Origin: Thioclava sp. ES.031
GTDB lineage: Bacteria > Pseudomonadota > Alphaproteobacteria > Rhodobacterales > Rhodobacteraceae
Length of the DNA: 64,000 nt
Direction: 5' to 3'
Assembly: GCF_002563775.1 (NCBI RefSeq)
Contig: NZ_PDJO01000001.1
Coordinates: 3,784,501 to 3,848,500 of the forward strand
This document shows, one piece after another, positions 1-10,273 of the stretch (positions are counted from its first letter, which is position 1; every line of letters starts with the position of its first letter). The position numbers were made by a program, and so were the translations under genes. Under the pieces are notes generated by a model. The model searched no databases. It was not told where the DNA came from and saw only the letters and a list, made by a program, of their open reading frames with translations.

Positions 1-2
1 CG

Positions 3-458
3 ACAGTTTCCGGCGACAGCCCGCTGCGGGTGCGCCTGACCCTCGACGCCAAGGGCGCGCTCGAGATCACTACTGCGCCGCTGACCCCGACAACCGCGTG
101 GCGCCTCCATATCTCGGGCGTCACCCTCGACAGTAACGACCCGATGCTGCGCCTCAAGACCACGGCGCGCGCGCCCTACGATGCTGCCCGCGCCGCCCTG
201 CCCGAGGGCGTGGACGAGGCGATCCTGCTCAACGAGCGCGGCGAGCTCTGCGAAGGCACGATCACCAATCTCTTCCTGAAACGCGACGGGACCTATCTGA
301 CCCCGCCGTGCGCCTGCGGCTTGCTGCCGGGCATCCTGCGCGAGGAGATGTTGGAGACAGGGGCCGCCCGCGAAGCCGTCCTGCGGCCCGAAGATCTGGC
401 GCAAGGCGAGGTCTTCATGGGCAACTCCCTGCGCGGCCTGATCCCCGCGCAGTTATGA
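3..458 (+). CDS. Class IV aminotransferase / aminodeoxychorismate lyase-like protein, 5' end cut
   Basis: The reading frame is open from the first bases of the window, so the start lies outside; 151 C-terminal residues remain. The piece has the PLP fold-type IV signatures: LKTT, where this family places the Schiff-base lysine, and the NERGELCEGTITNLF stretch matching the family's E-G-T-x-x-N-x-F motif. Branched-chain aminotransferases, D-amino acid transaminases and PabC-type 4-amino-4-deoxychorismate lyases share these motifs. The compact C-terminus resembles the PabC-like group that makes p-aminobenzoate for folate. The exact substrate cannot be fixed from this part, and a pabB neighbour, if present, would lie outside the window. 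Confidence 0.8.
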   Translation, partial: TVSGDSPLRVRLTLDAKGALEITTAPLTPTTAWRLHISGVTLDSNDPMLRLKTTARAPYDAARAALPEGVDEAILLNERGELCEGTITNLFLKRDGTYLTPPCACGLLPGILREEMLETGAAREAVLRPEDLAQGEVFMGNSLRGLIPAQL

Positions 459-525
459 TGCGACACGCAAACGCTTGCGCAGGCCGTGCAATGGCGAGAT
501 GATGTGCCCAAGAACGGAGGCAGCC

Positions 526-870
526 ATGCTCACCATCAGCCCGGCGAAAATCGCCCATGTCATCATCCGCGCCCGCAAATTCGACGCGGACGTGCCCGGC
601 TCGGGTCAGGCCCGCGAGCTGCGCGCCTTCATCGCTGCGCTGAACGAGGATGAAAAGGCATCGCTGACCGCGGTGATGTGGATCGGGCGCGACACCTATG
701 ACGCGTCGGAACTGGACGAGGCGATCGCCACCGCCAAAGCTGAAGCCACCGCGCCGACCGAGGATTACCTGCTGGGAAATCCGATGCTGGCCGATCATCT
801 CGAAGACGGGCTGAATGCGCTCGGCATCTCGCTCGAAGAGGCCGAGGAAGACATCTACCCCACGGTCTAA
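526..870 (+). CDS. DUF3775-type small protein
   Basis: A 114-residue acidic protein. The ATG at 526 is chosen because AGAACGGAGG at 511-520 is a good ribosome binding site just before it; a longer frame from 475 has none. The body is mostly helical (ARELRAFIAALNEDEKASLTAVMWIGR), contains the DEAIATAKAEA segment and ends in a DHLEDGLNALGISLEE region. It resembles the DUF3775 family common in alphaproteobacteria, for which I know of no assigned function. It has no signal peptide or membrane segment, so it is probably cytoplasmic. It follows the aminotransferase by 67 bases and may share its transcript. Confidence 0.75.
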   Translation: MLTISPAKIAHVIIRARKFDADVPGSGQARELRAFIAALNEDEKASLTAVMWIGRDTYDASELDEAIATAKAEATAPTEDYLLGNPMLADHLEDGLNALGISLEEAEEDIYPTV

Positions 871-904
871 GCCGCGCGGCGCACACCGGACACGACAAAC
901 GACA

Positions 905-930
905 AAGGCGGCCCCCGCAGGAGCCGCCTT
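905..930. terminator. Bidirectional terminator hairpin
   Basis: The inverted repeat AAGGCGGC / GCCGCCTT encloses a 10-base loop between two convergent genes. On the minus strand the stem is followed by TTTGTCG, so it suits the response regulator best; on the plus strand only a short CTTCCCC follows. Confidence 0.55.
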
Positions 931-987
931 CCCCATTTCCAACCTTGGCGCGCGTCACGCAGCCCATGCCGCGCAAAGCGCCTCGGA

Positions 988-1674
988 TCAGGCCACCAGA
1001 CGGTAGCCGCCCGATTCCGTCACCAGCAGGCGCGCATTCGAGGGATCGGGCTCGATCTTCTGACGCAGGCGATAGATATGCGTCTCGAGCGTGTGGGTGG
1101 TGACGCCCGCATTGTAGCCCCAAACCTCGTGCAGCAGCACATCGCGCGGCACCACGCCGTCGGTCGCACGATAGAGGAACTTGAGGATGTTGGTTTCCTT
1201 CTCGGTCAGGCGCACCTTGCGGTCCTTGTCGTCCACCAGCATCTTCATCGCGGGCTTGAACGTATACGGGCCGAGCTGGAAGACGGCGTCTTCGGACTGT
1301 TCATGCGTGCGCAGCTGGGCGCGCAGACGGGCCAGAAGCACCGGGAACTTGAAGGGTTTGGTAACGTAGTCGTTGGCGCCGGAATCGAGGCCGAGGATCG
1401 TGTCGGCATCGGTGTCATGGCCGGTCAGCATCACGACCGGGCATTTCACGCCGCTCTTGCGCAGCTTCTTGCACAGCTCGCGGCCATCGGTATCGGGAAG
1501 GCCCACATCCAGCACGACGAGGTCGTAAAGCGTCGATTTCGCCTTATCTACCGCTTCGTGACCATTGCTGGCCTCGAAGACCTCGAAATCGTCGGTCGCG
1601 ACGAGCTGCTCGGCGAGCGCCTCGCGCAGATCGTTGTCATCGTCAACCAAAAGGACCTTCTTCAATGATGCCAT
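988..1674 (-). CDS. OmpR-family response regulator, orphan
   Basis: 228 residues from the ATG at 1674, which sits 8 bases after GGAGG; an upstream in-frame ATG would place that ribosome site inside the gene. The receiver domain (about 5-118) has the acidic DDD at 11-13, the phospho-acceptor Asp56 in VVLDVGLPD and Lys106 in YVTKPF. A winged-helix output domain follows (about 130-228), ending in the usual RLRQKIEPDP and ESGGYRLV segments. No histidine kinase lies beside it, so its partner is elsewhere. It differs in sequence from CtrA and ChvI as I remember them. Targets are unknown. Confidence 0.9.
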   Translation of the reverse strand: MASLKKVLLVDDDNDLREALAEQLVATDDFEVFEASNGHEAVDKAKSTLYDLVVLDVGLPDTDGRELCKKLRKSGVKCPVVMLTGHDTDADTILGLDSGANDYVTKPFKFPVLLARLRAQLRTHEQSEDAVFQLGPYTFKPAMKMLVDDKDRKVRLTEKETNILKFLYRATDGVVPRDVLLHEVWGYNAGVTTHTLETHIYRLRQKIEPDPSNARLLVTESGGYRLVA

Positions 1675-1816
1675 GTCCTGAGCCTCCATATGTGTTCGAC
1701 GAATAGCTGTTGCCCTTTCACAGCGATGGCAAGGGTGGTGAAACCTATCTCACGCTGACGTGTCGAATCACCGGGAGATATTTCAATTTGTTACAGTCGA
1801 GGCTATCTCAAAGCGC

Positions 1817-2893
1817 ATGACCGGCAATTTTTCCCTCGGGCCGAGCCCGGCTGAACGACTGAATCGCGCCCGCGCCGATCTGCGCATGGGGCTGCCCGTT
1901 TTGCTGTCCGATCACCTCACCGTGGCGGTCGAGACGCTCTCGCCCGAGCGGCTGGCGGCGTTGCGCGCGCTGGGGCCGCTGACGCTGGTCCTGACCGCGC
2001 GCCGGGCCGAGACGCTGAAAGCGCGCGTCTATGACGCCGACATCGCCCGGATCGAGGTGCCCGCTGAGGCCGATCTGCTCTGGCTGCGCGCGCTCGCCGA
2101 TCCGGCAGACGATCTGCGCGTGCCGATGAAAGGCCCGCTCAAGGCGCTCCGCGGCGGCGATGCGGACCTCGCCCGCGCCGCGATCCGGCTGGCGAAATCG
2201 GCGCAGCTTCTGCCCGCAGCGCTGATGGTCGCAGCGCCCAACCCTGCGCCGACGGGGCTGACCTGCATCACCGCCGAAGAGGCGCTTGCCGCCGCCGACA
2301 TCCCGCAGGCTTTCGCGCCGGTCTCCGCCGCCCGCGTGCCGATGCGCGCCGCCGAAGCCGGTCGGCTGCATATCTTCCGCCCCGACAATGGCGCGGAGGA
2401 GCATTACGCGATCGAGATCGGTCGCCCGGATCGCTCCAAACCTGTCCTCGCACGTCTGCATTCGGCCTGCTTCACCGGCGACGTGCTGGGCTCGCTGAAA
2501 TGCGATTGCGGCCCGCAGCTGGACGCAGCGCTGACGCTGATGGGACATGAGGGCGCGGGCATCCTGCTCTATCTCAATCAGGAAGGGCGCGGGATCGGGC
2601 TCGCCAACAAGATGCGCGCCTATTCGCTGCAAGATCAGGGATTCGATACGGTGGAGGCGAACCACCGCCTCGGCTTCGAAGATGACGAGCGCGATTTCCG
2701 CATCGGCGCGGCGCTGCTGCGCAAGCTCGGGTTTTCGCAGGTGCGGCTGTTGACCAACAACCCCGCCAAGGTGGCGATGCTGGAGGCCAATGGCATCGAC
2801 GTGACCGAGCGCGTGCCGCTGAAGGTCGGCATGAGCCGCCATAACGAGAACTACCTCGCCACCAAGGCCGCGAAATCGGGGCATATCCTGTGA
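1817..2893 (+). CDS. ribA: GTP cyclohydrolase II with long N-terminal extension
   Basis: Catalyses the first committed step of riboflavin synthesis, opening GTP to 2,5-diamino-6-ribosylamino-pyrimidinone phosphate, formate and pyrophosphate. The catalytic domain occupies about residues 180-358 of 358. It has the zinc ligands Cys218, Cys229 and Cys231, the NQEGRGIGL loop (254-262) and the LLTNNPAK segment (311-318). Roughly 175 residues precede it, where bifunctional RibBA enzymes carry the DHBP synthase domain, but I do not see that domain's catalytic motifs. The extension is therefore probably a degenerate or structural domain. The ATG at 1817 is preferred over a GTG at 1760; neither has a strong ribosome site. 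The stop overlaps the next start by one base. Confidence 0.92.
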   Translation: MTGNFSLGPSPAERLNRARADLRMGLPVLLSDHLTVAVETLSPERLAALRALGPLTLVLTARRAETLKARVYDADIARIEVPAEADLLWLRALADPADDLRVPMKGPLKALRGGDADLARAAIRLAKSAQLLPAALMVAAPNPAPTGLTCITAEEALAAADIPQAFAPVSAARVPMRAAEAGRLHIFRPDNGAEEHYAIEIGRPDRSKPVLARLHSACFTGDVLGSLKCDCGPQLDAALTLMGHEGAGILLYLNQEGRGIGLANKMRAYSLQDQGFDTVEANHRLGFEDDERDFRIGAALLRKLGFSQVRLLTNNPAKVAMLEANGIDVTERVPLKVGMSRHNENYLATKAAKSGHIL

Positions 2894-3447
2894 TGCGCCT
2901 CACGCCCACGGGCCTGCTGTTCCGCGGCCGCCGCTTCCCGGTCGAGATCGGCCGCGGCGGCGTCAGCGGCCGCAAGCAGGAGGGAGATGGCGCGACTCCT
3001 TCGGGGCGGCTGCATATCCTGCGGATGTTCTACCGCGCGGATCGGATCGTGGCGCCGCAAGACTGGGCCGAACCGATCGGCCCACGCGATCTGTGGTGCG
3101 ACGCGTCCGGGGATTCGGCCTATAACCAACTGGTCCGCGCCCCCTACCCCGCCTCGCATGAGGCGATGCGGCGCGCCGATCCCCTCTACGACATCGTTCT
3201 GGTGACCGATTGGAACTATCCGACCGCGGAGGCAGGCAAAGGCTCGGCCATCTTCCTGCATCAGCGCCGCCGCGCGGGCTACCCGACTGCGGGCTGCCTC
3301 GCCTTCCGCCGCGATCACCTGATCTGGATCGCGCAGCGCATCGCACCGGGCGAGCCGCTGGAGATTCCGCTTCGGCTTGGCGGAAATATCCTCCGGGGGT
3401 CCGGGGGTGGAAAGCCCCCGGCGCTCAACGCCCGCGACAAAGCTTAG
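2893..3447 (+). CDS. L,D-transpeptidase (YkuD) family protein
   Basis: 184 residues, start ATG sharing one base with the ribA stop. The YkuD catalytic signature is present: His123 in FLHQRR and Cys135 in YPTAGCLAF, the H-x(n)-[ST]-x-G-C arrangement of enzymes that cross-link peptidoglycan or attach proteins to it. No signal peptide is evident. It matches the short single-domain YkuD proteins annotated as L,D-transpeptidase catalytic domain in Rhodobacterales. The last 20 or so residues (GGN through RDKA) are encoded across a GC-rich hairpin element that is intergenic elsewhere in this window, so the tail may not be functional. It ends tail to tail with yggS, the two stops overlapping. Confidence 0.82.
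   Translation: MRLTPTGLLFRGRRFPVEIGRGGVSGRKQEGDGATPSGRLHILRMFYRADRIVAPQDWAEPIGPRDLWCDASGDSAYNQLVRAPYPASHEAMRRADPLYDIVLVTDWNYPTAEAGKGSAIFLHQRRRAGYPTAGCLAFRRDHLIWIAQRIAPGEPLEIPLRLGGNILRGSGGGKPPALNARDKA
3384..3421 (+). repeat. AAATATCC-type GC hairpin element, copy 1 (inside a gene end)
   Basis: AAATATCC followed by a C/G-rich tract and a perfect hairpin CCGGGGG (3401-3407) / CCCCCGG (3415-3421). Related copies are at 6106-6124 and 42165-42183 (opposite orientation) and at 11461-11503. Here it is translated as the C-terminal tail of the L,D-transpeptidase and could also act as its terminator. Confidence 0.55.
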
Positions 3448-4097
3448 GAATAGTCGCGCGCGCCGAAGATCGCCGAGCCCACACGCACATGGGTCGCGCC
3501 GGCCGCGATCGCTTTCTCGAAATCGGAACTCATCCCCATCGACAGGCCGTCGAGCCCGTTGCGCGCGGCCATCTCACCCAGCATCGCGAAATGCGGCGCG
3601 GGGTCCTCGGATTCGGGGGGAATGCACATCAGACCGACGACCGGCAGGTCTTTGCCGCGCATATCCGCCACGAAAGCGTCGAGATCATCGGGTAGCACGC
3701 CCGCCTTTTGCGGCTCGCACCCGGTATTGACCTGAATGAAAAGATCGGGTGAGGCGCCGCGCGCCTGTGCCAGATTGGCCAGCTTCTTGCCCAGCGAGGG
3801 CCGGTCGAGCGTGTGAATCGCCTCGAACAGCTCCACGGCGAGCTTCGCCTTGTTGGATTGTAGCGGTCCGATCATATGGACTTCACAGCCGGGAAATTCC
3901 TCGCGCCAGGCGGGCCATTTGCCCTGCGCTTCCTGCACGTAGTTTTCGCCGAACAGCCGATGGCCTTCGCGCAGAACCGCCTCGACCCGCTCGGCGGGCT
4001 GAACCTTCGAGACAGCGATCAGCTTCACCGATCCCGCATCGCGCCCGCTCTTTGATTCCGCTTTCGCGATCCGCGCCTGAATCTCGCTCAGTCCCAT
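3444..4097 (-). CDS. YggS/PLPBP family pyridoxal phosphate homeostasis protein
   Basis: 217 residues beginning MGLSEIQARI; GGAGGGCC lies just upstream, and a longer in-frame start at 4163 would run through the porin terminator. The single-domain alanine-racemase-like barrel carries the PLP lysine Lys31 in LIAVSKVQP, the FGENYVQEA motif, the HMIGPLQSNK strand and the C-terminal LSMGMSSDFEKAI and RVGSAIFG segments that bind the cofactor phosphate. These proteins buffer PLP and influence amino and keto acid pools but have no known catalytic activity. The gene is transcribed away from the porin as a separate unit. Confidence 0.92.
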   Translation of the reverse strand: MGLSEIQARIAKAESKSGRDAGSVKLIAVSKVQPAERVEAVLREGHRLFGENYVQEAQGKWPAWREEFPGCEVHMIGPLQSNKAKLAVELFEAIHTLDRPSLGKKLANLAQARGASPDLFIQVNTGCEPQKAGVLPDDLDAFVADMRGKDLPVVGLMCIPPESEDPAPHFAMLGEMAARNGLDGLSMGMSSDFEKAIAAGATHVRVGSAIFGARDYS

Positions 4098-4140
4098 CTG
4101 GCCCTCCGTCGTCAGCGCGCCCAAGAAACACCGAAGGGCC

Positions 4141-4174
4141 CAAAAAGAAAAGAGCGGGCGCAAGGCCCGCTCTT
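4141..4174 (-). terminator. Terminator of the porin gene
   Basis: Stem AAGAGCGGG / CCCGCTCTT with a short loop, read on the minus strand and followed by TTTTCTTTTTG. It sits between the porin stop and the yggS start, so it isolates the highly expressed porin from yggS. Confidence 0.85.
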
Positions 4175-4196
4175 CCCATCGTTCTGTCCCGAAGGA

Positions 4197-5162
4197 TTAG
4201 AACGAGAACTTGATGCCGAGGTCGGCAACCATGTCCGAACCCGAGATGTCGTTGTCAGCAACGCCACCCTTGATGGTCGCACCGCCGCCGAGGTCGTACT
4301 CAGCGCCGAGACCGTACCAGGTCACGCTGTCGTCGGTACCAGCCGCTGCGTTGTTATCTTCGATGTGCTGAACGTAGCCACCAACGGTGGTCGCGCCGAA
4401 GACCGACGAAGCACCGATGCCGTACCAATCCATGTCAACGTCTTTGCCGCGGTGAGCGACGGCAGCTTTGACCGAAGTGTTACCGAACTGCGCCACACCG
4501 GCGAGGGTGACCATGTCCATGTCCATGTTGGTGCCCTGACCGTCAACGGCTTCGTAGCCGAGACCAACGGTGTAGTTGCCGAAGGTGTACGCGCCAGCAA
4601 GAGCGTATTCCTGGTCAACCGAGCTGGTGCCGGCTTTGCCGTCCGACATCGACGCTGCGACCGAGAACGCACCGAAGGTGCCAGTGTACAGCAGGTTCGG
4701 ACCCGAGTTTTGAGTGGTCGCGTTCGAACCAACCACACCGCCGTTGTCGCCGGTCAGGTACAGGATGTCGTTCGAGAGACCCAGCGTACCGACGGTGCCG
4801 GTGCCGGTGTTGTTCGAGGACAGGTCTTGATAGCCAACTTCGTAGAAGTCGCCGAACAGAGCTTCCGAAGCGCCGACAACGTCGCCCATCGAGAGCTTGC
4901 CGAATGCGCCGGAGATGTAGACCGAAGCAGCGGTGCCAGCGGTAGCGGCGGTCGCTTGGTCAGCGCGCATGGAGCCGCCGAATTCCAGGCCACCGTCGGT
5001 GGTGCCCGACATGGTGAACGAGACGCGGACACGGCTCGAGAAGTTCCAGTCGGAGCCGTTGTACACGACACCCATGCGGCCGTCGCCGCCAACCGAGACC
5101 TCAGCGGCAGCGATGCCAGCCGAGAACACGAGCGCGGTCGTCGCGAAGAGAACCTTTTTCAT
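4197..5162 (-). CDS. Outer-membrane porin, Rhodobacter type
   Basis: 321 residues with a Sec signal peptide (MKKVLFATTALVFSAGIAAA, cleavage before EVSVGG). The mature protein is glycine- and aspartate-rich with alternating beta strands (RVRVSFTMSG, ASVYISGAFGKLSMG, YTVGLGYEA, GIKFSF) and ends in phenylalanine, the usual signal for insertion of a beta-barrel by the BAM complex. It resembles the 16-stranded general porins of Rhodobacter, which let small hydrophilic solutes through the outer membrane as trimers. GAGGGA precedes the ATG, and a strong terminator follows. Codon use is conspicuously restricted, fitting high expression. The solute preference cannot be read from sequence. Confidence 0.92.
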   Translation of the reverse strand: MKKVLFATTALVFSAGIAAAEVSVGGDGRMGVVYNGSDWNFSSRVRVSFTMSGTTDGGLEFGGSMRADQATAATAGTAASVYISGAFGKLSMGDVVGASEALFGDFYEVGYQDLSSNNTGTGTVGTLGLSNDILYLTGDNGGVVGSNATTQNSGPNLLYTGTFGAFSVAASMSDGKAGTSSVDQEYALAGAYTFGNYTVGLGYEAVDGQGTNMDMDMVTLAGVAQFGNTSVKAAVAHRGKDVDMDWYGIGASSVFGATTVGGYVQHIEDNNAAAGTDDSVTWYGLGAEYDLGGGATIKGGVADNDISGSDMVADLGIKFSF

Positions 5163-5512
5163 CGTTTTCCCTCATTGTCTTACAGGTAACCCCCAACCTG
5201 GGGAATCCGAAGTTGGGTATGACGGTGTTTTCTCTCCCCACCCCTTTTATTGCAACTCAAAGCGCCCGCCCTGGTCGAATAGGGTGTTTGATGGTGCAGA
5301 CATGTCACAGTAACGTCAGCCTGCCATCGCAGCCGTTCCTTGCCATCGCCGCGCGAAACCTCTCATGTGCGTGTATAGCGGCATAAGACCGACGCATCCC
5401 CGCGCACTCAAAGAGCGAAAACTGGGGTGAAAGGGGAAAAACCTTGTCGGGCCTAGGGCCATGGGCTAGAGAAAAGGCAATCAATGACGCAGGCCGACGG
5501 GGACAGCTTCGC
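5163..5512. other. 350-base divergent intergenic region
   Basis: It separates the porin from the divergent lipoprotein gene and should contain both promoters. In the porin leader CCCAAC (5192-5197) pairs with GTTGGG (5212-5217), a possible 5' untranslated hairpin. I could not identify convincing -35/-10 pairs or known operators. Only short frames without ribosome sites are present. Confidence 0.4.
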
Positions 5513-6058
5513 ATGACTTCCAGAACCCTTTTGAAACGCACGGCAATTCTGGGCGTGTGCCTCGTGCTCGCAGGTTGCGGCAAGGGTATCTCGAGCGGCA
5601 ACATCTTCTCGGGTAGCGGTGGCACCCCCGCGCAGCGCGATGCCAACCAGCTCGACCACCTGTCCGGCTCGAACGAAGCCGTGATCGACGGCCCGACGCG
5701 TCAGGCGCAAAAGAAATCCACCGTTTGGGACCTCTTCGGCAACAAGGGCGACCCGAACATCACCGTCGAGGTGAACAAGTATCTCTGGCAGGCTTCGCTC
5801 GAAGTGCTCGATTTCCTTCCGATTCAAGAGGTTGACCCCTTCTCCGGCGTCATCGTGACCGGCTACGGCACCCCGCCGGGCGGCGGCCGCGCCTATAAGG
5901 CCACGGTTTACGTCACCGATCCGGCGCTTGATGCCCGCTCGCTCAAAGTGTCGATCCGCACCCGGGGCGGCGCGGTTTCCGCCGATACGCAGCGCGCCGT
6001 GGAGAACGCGATTCTCACCCGCGCACGTCAGCTGCGGGTCCGCGACTCGCAACTCTGA
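5513..6058 (+). CDS. DUF3576 lipoprotein
   Basis: 181 residues from ATG 5513, which places the signal sequence correctly: MTSRTLLKR, a hydrophobic stretch and the lipobox LAGC with Cys22 as the lipidation site. An upstream in-frame start at 5444 would add 23 residues before the signal. The mature protein contains NITVEVNKYLWQASLEVLDFLPI and a VIVTGYGTPPGGG segment typical of DUF3576, a family widespread in alphaproteobacteria with no known activity. It lies directly upstream of leuS with a terminator-like hairpin between them. The protein is presumably anchored in the inner or outer membrane facing the periplasm. Confidence 0.85.
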   Translation: MTSRTLLKRTAILGVCLVLAGCGKGISSGNIFSGSGGTPAQRDANQLDHLSGSNEAVIDGPTRQAQKKSTVWDLFGNKGDPNITVEVNKYLWQASLEVLDFLPIQEVDPFSGVIVTGYGTPPGGGRAYKATVYVTDPALDARSLKVSIRTRGGAVSADTQRAVENAILTRARQLRVRDSQL

Positions 6059-6091
6059 TTCCCGCAAGGCGACCGCAAGACGCATTCAGAT

Positions 6092-6124
6092 CCCCGCCCG
6101 AGCCAGCCTCCGGCGGGGATATTT
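6092..6124 (+). terminator. Hairpin terminator built on the AAATATCC-type repeat, copy 2
   Basis: CCCCGCC (6092-6098) pairs with GGCGGGG (6112-6118), followed by ATATTT. The 3' half is the 19-base sequence GCCTCCGGCGGGGATATTT (6106-6124), which recurs exactly at 42165-42183. It can end the DUF3576 transcript before leuS. Confidence 0.6.
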
Positions 6125-6211
6125 CTGTCCAAATGAGCGCGGCGGCTGGACCTCGCCCCCAAGGCCAGTGTAGCAAGCTCGCGCAGAATTCGACGTGATG
6201 AGGGGCCCGAC

Positions 6212-8756
<2,545 letters not shown>

Positions 8757-8770
<14 letters not shown>

Positions 8771-9254
8771 CAGACGCGGATTTCTGGGGCTCGCGGGGGC
8801 GGCTGGCCTGCTCGCGGGCTGCGGCTTCACCCCGGCCTACGGGCCTCAGGGTGGGGCGGCGAAACTGCTCGAAGGGGTCGAGCCGGCCGCGCCCACGACG
8901 CGCGACGCCTTCGCCCTCGTCCAGCAGCTGAACGCCCGGCTTGGACCGTCGCAGGTCACCCGCTACCGGCTCGATTACAAGATCGACACCGAGTCGCTCG
9001 GTCAGGGCATCTCGCCCGACAACGCCACGACCCGCTACCAGCTCAACGGCACGGTGGATTACACGCTGCGCGATGCGGCGGATAATGCCGTGCTGCTGAC
9101 CGGGCGCGTGACCTCCTTCACCTCGTGGTCCGCGACCGGCACCGTTGTCGCCTCGCAGGCCGCGCAGGAAGACGCGCATCGCCGGTTGATGGTGATCCTC
9201 GCCGATCAGATCGTGACGCGACTTCTGTCACAAGCGCCGGGTCTGCCGGAATGA
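8757..9254 (+). CDS. lptE: LPS-assembly lipoprotein LptE
   Basis: 165 residues; the start overlaps the last 14 bases of leuS in another frame. The N-terminus [19 protein letters not shown] has a lipobox with Cys22 as the lipidated residue. The following GFTPAYG is typical of LptE, which plugs the LptD barrel in the outer membrane and helps deliver lipopolysaccharide to the surface. The arrangement leuS-lptE-holA is conserved in many proteobacteria and supports the call, because the protein itself is poorly conserved. Confidence 0.88.
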
Positions 9255-10273
9255 AGCTGACCGGCGTAGCAGCGACCCGCTATTTCGCCAAACCCGAGCC
9301 CGAGCGCACCGGCCTGCTGATCTTCGGGGGCGATGCGATGCGCGTGGCCCTGCGGCGGCAGGAAGTCATCGCCGCGCTGATCGGCCCGAAGGGCGAAGAA
9401 GAGATGCGCCTGAGCCGGATCGCGGGCGGCGATCTGCGCAAGCAACCCTCGCTCCTGCTCGATGCGATCAAGGAGGTCGGCTTCTTCCCTGGCCCGCGCG
9501 TGGCCTTCGTCGAGGATGCGACCGATGCGGTTTCGGACGCGGTGAAGACTGCGCTCGACGAATGGCGCGAGGGCGATGCGCAGATCGTGATCACCGCAGG
9601 CTCGCTCGCCGCGAAATCGAAGCTGCGCAAAGCCTTCGAGGGCCATAACAACGCCTATTCCGTCGGGATTTACGACGACCCGCCGAGCCGCGAGGAGATC
9701 GAGGATATCCTGCGCCGCGCCGGTCTGCGCGACATCTCGAACGACGCGATGACCGACCTCGTGGCGCTGTCGCGGGCGCTCGATCCGGGCGACTTCCGCC
9801 AGACCGTCGAGAAGATCGCGCTCTACAAATTCGGCGACACCACGCCGCTTGGTCCCGCCGATGTGGCCGCCTGCGCGCCGTCTTCGGTCGAGGCGGGCGT
9901 CGATGACGTGCTCTCCATCGTGGCCGAGGGCCGCGCGCCCGAGCTTGGCCCGGTGATGCGGCGGCTGGAAAGCCAGGGCGTGCAACCCGTCCAGCTCGCC
10001 ATCGCCGCGATGCGCCATTTCCGCGCGCTGCATGCCGCGGCCTCCGACCCGCAGGGCCCCGGTGCAGGCATCGCGAGGATGCGCCCGCCGATCTTCGGCC
10101 CGCGCCGCGACCGGATGCAACGGCAGGCGCAAAGCTGGGGCATGTACAAGCTGGAGACCGCGCTGAAGGAACTGGTCGAGACCGACCTGACCCTGCGCTC
10201 CGCCAGCCGCGCGCCGCAAATGGCGGTGATGGAGCGCGCGCTGATGCGGCTCGCGATGCTGGCCCGGCGGTGA
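9251..10273 (+). CDS. holA: DNA polymerase III delta subunit
   Basis: 340 residues; ATGA overlap with lptE fixes the start. Delta is the clamp-loader subunit that opens the beta clamp. The N-terminal region carries LLIFGGDAMRVALRRQEV, the helical middle has the delta-family DPGDFRQTVEKIALY segment, and the C-terminus (KLETALKELVETDLTLRSAS) forms the collar domain seen in this family. The target of the complex, dnaN, is also in this window at 41034. Confidence 0.92.
   Translation: MKLTGVAATRYFAKPEPERTGLLIFGGDAMRVALRRQEVIAALIGPKGEEEMRLSRIAGGDLRKQPSLLLDAIKEVGFFPGPRVAFVEDATDAVSDAVKTALDEWREGDAQIVITAGSLAAKSKLRKAFEGHNNAYSVGIYDDPPSREEIEDILRRAGLRDISNDAMTDLVALSRALDPGDFRQTVEKIALYKFGDTTPLGPADVAACAPSSVEAGVDDVLSIVAEGRAPELGPVMRRLESQGVQPVQLAIAAMRHFRALHAAASDPQGPGAGIARMRPPIFGPRRDRMQRQAQSWGMYKLETALKELVETDLTLRSASRAPQMAVMERALMRLAMLARR

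Noticed and set aside
1760..1816. GTG-started N-terminal extension of ribA
   Set aside because: No ribosome site, and the next ATG gives an N-terminus like those I recall for Rhodobacter homologues; kept only as an alternative.
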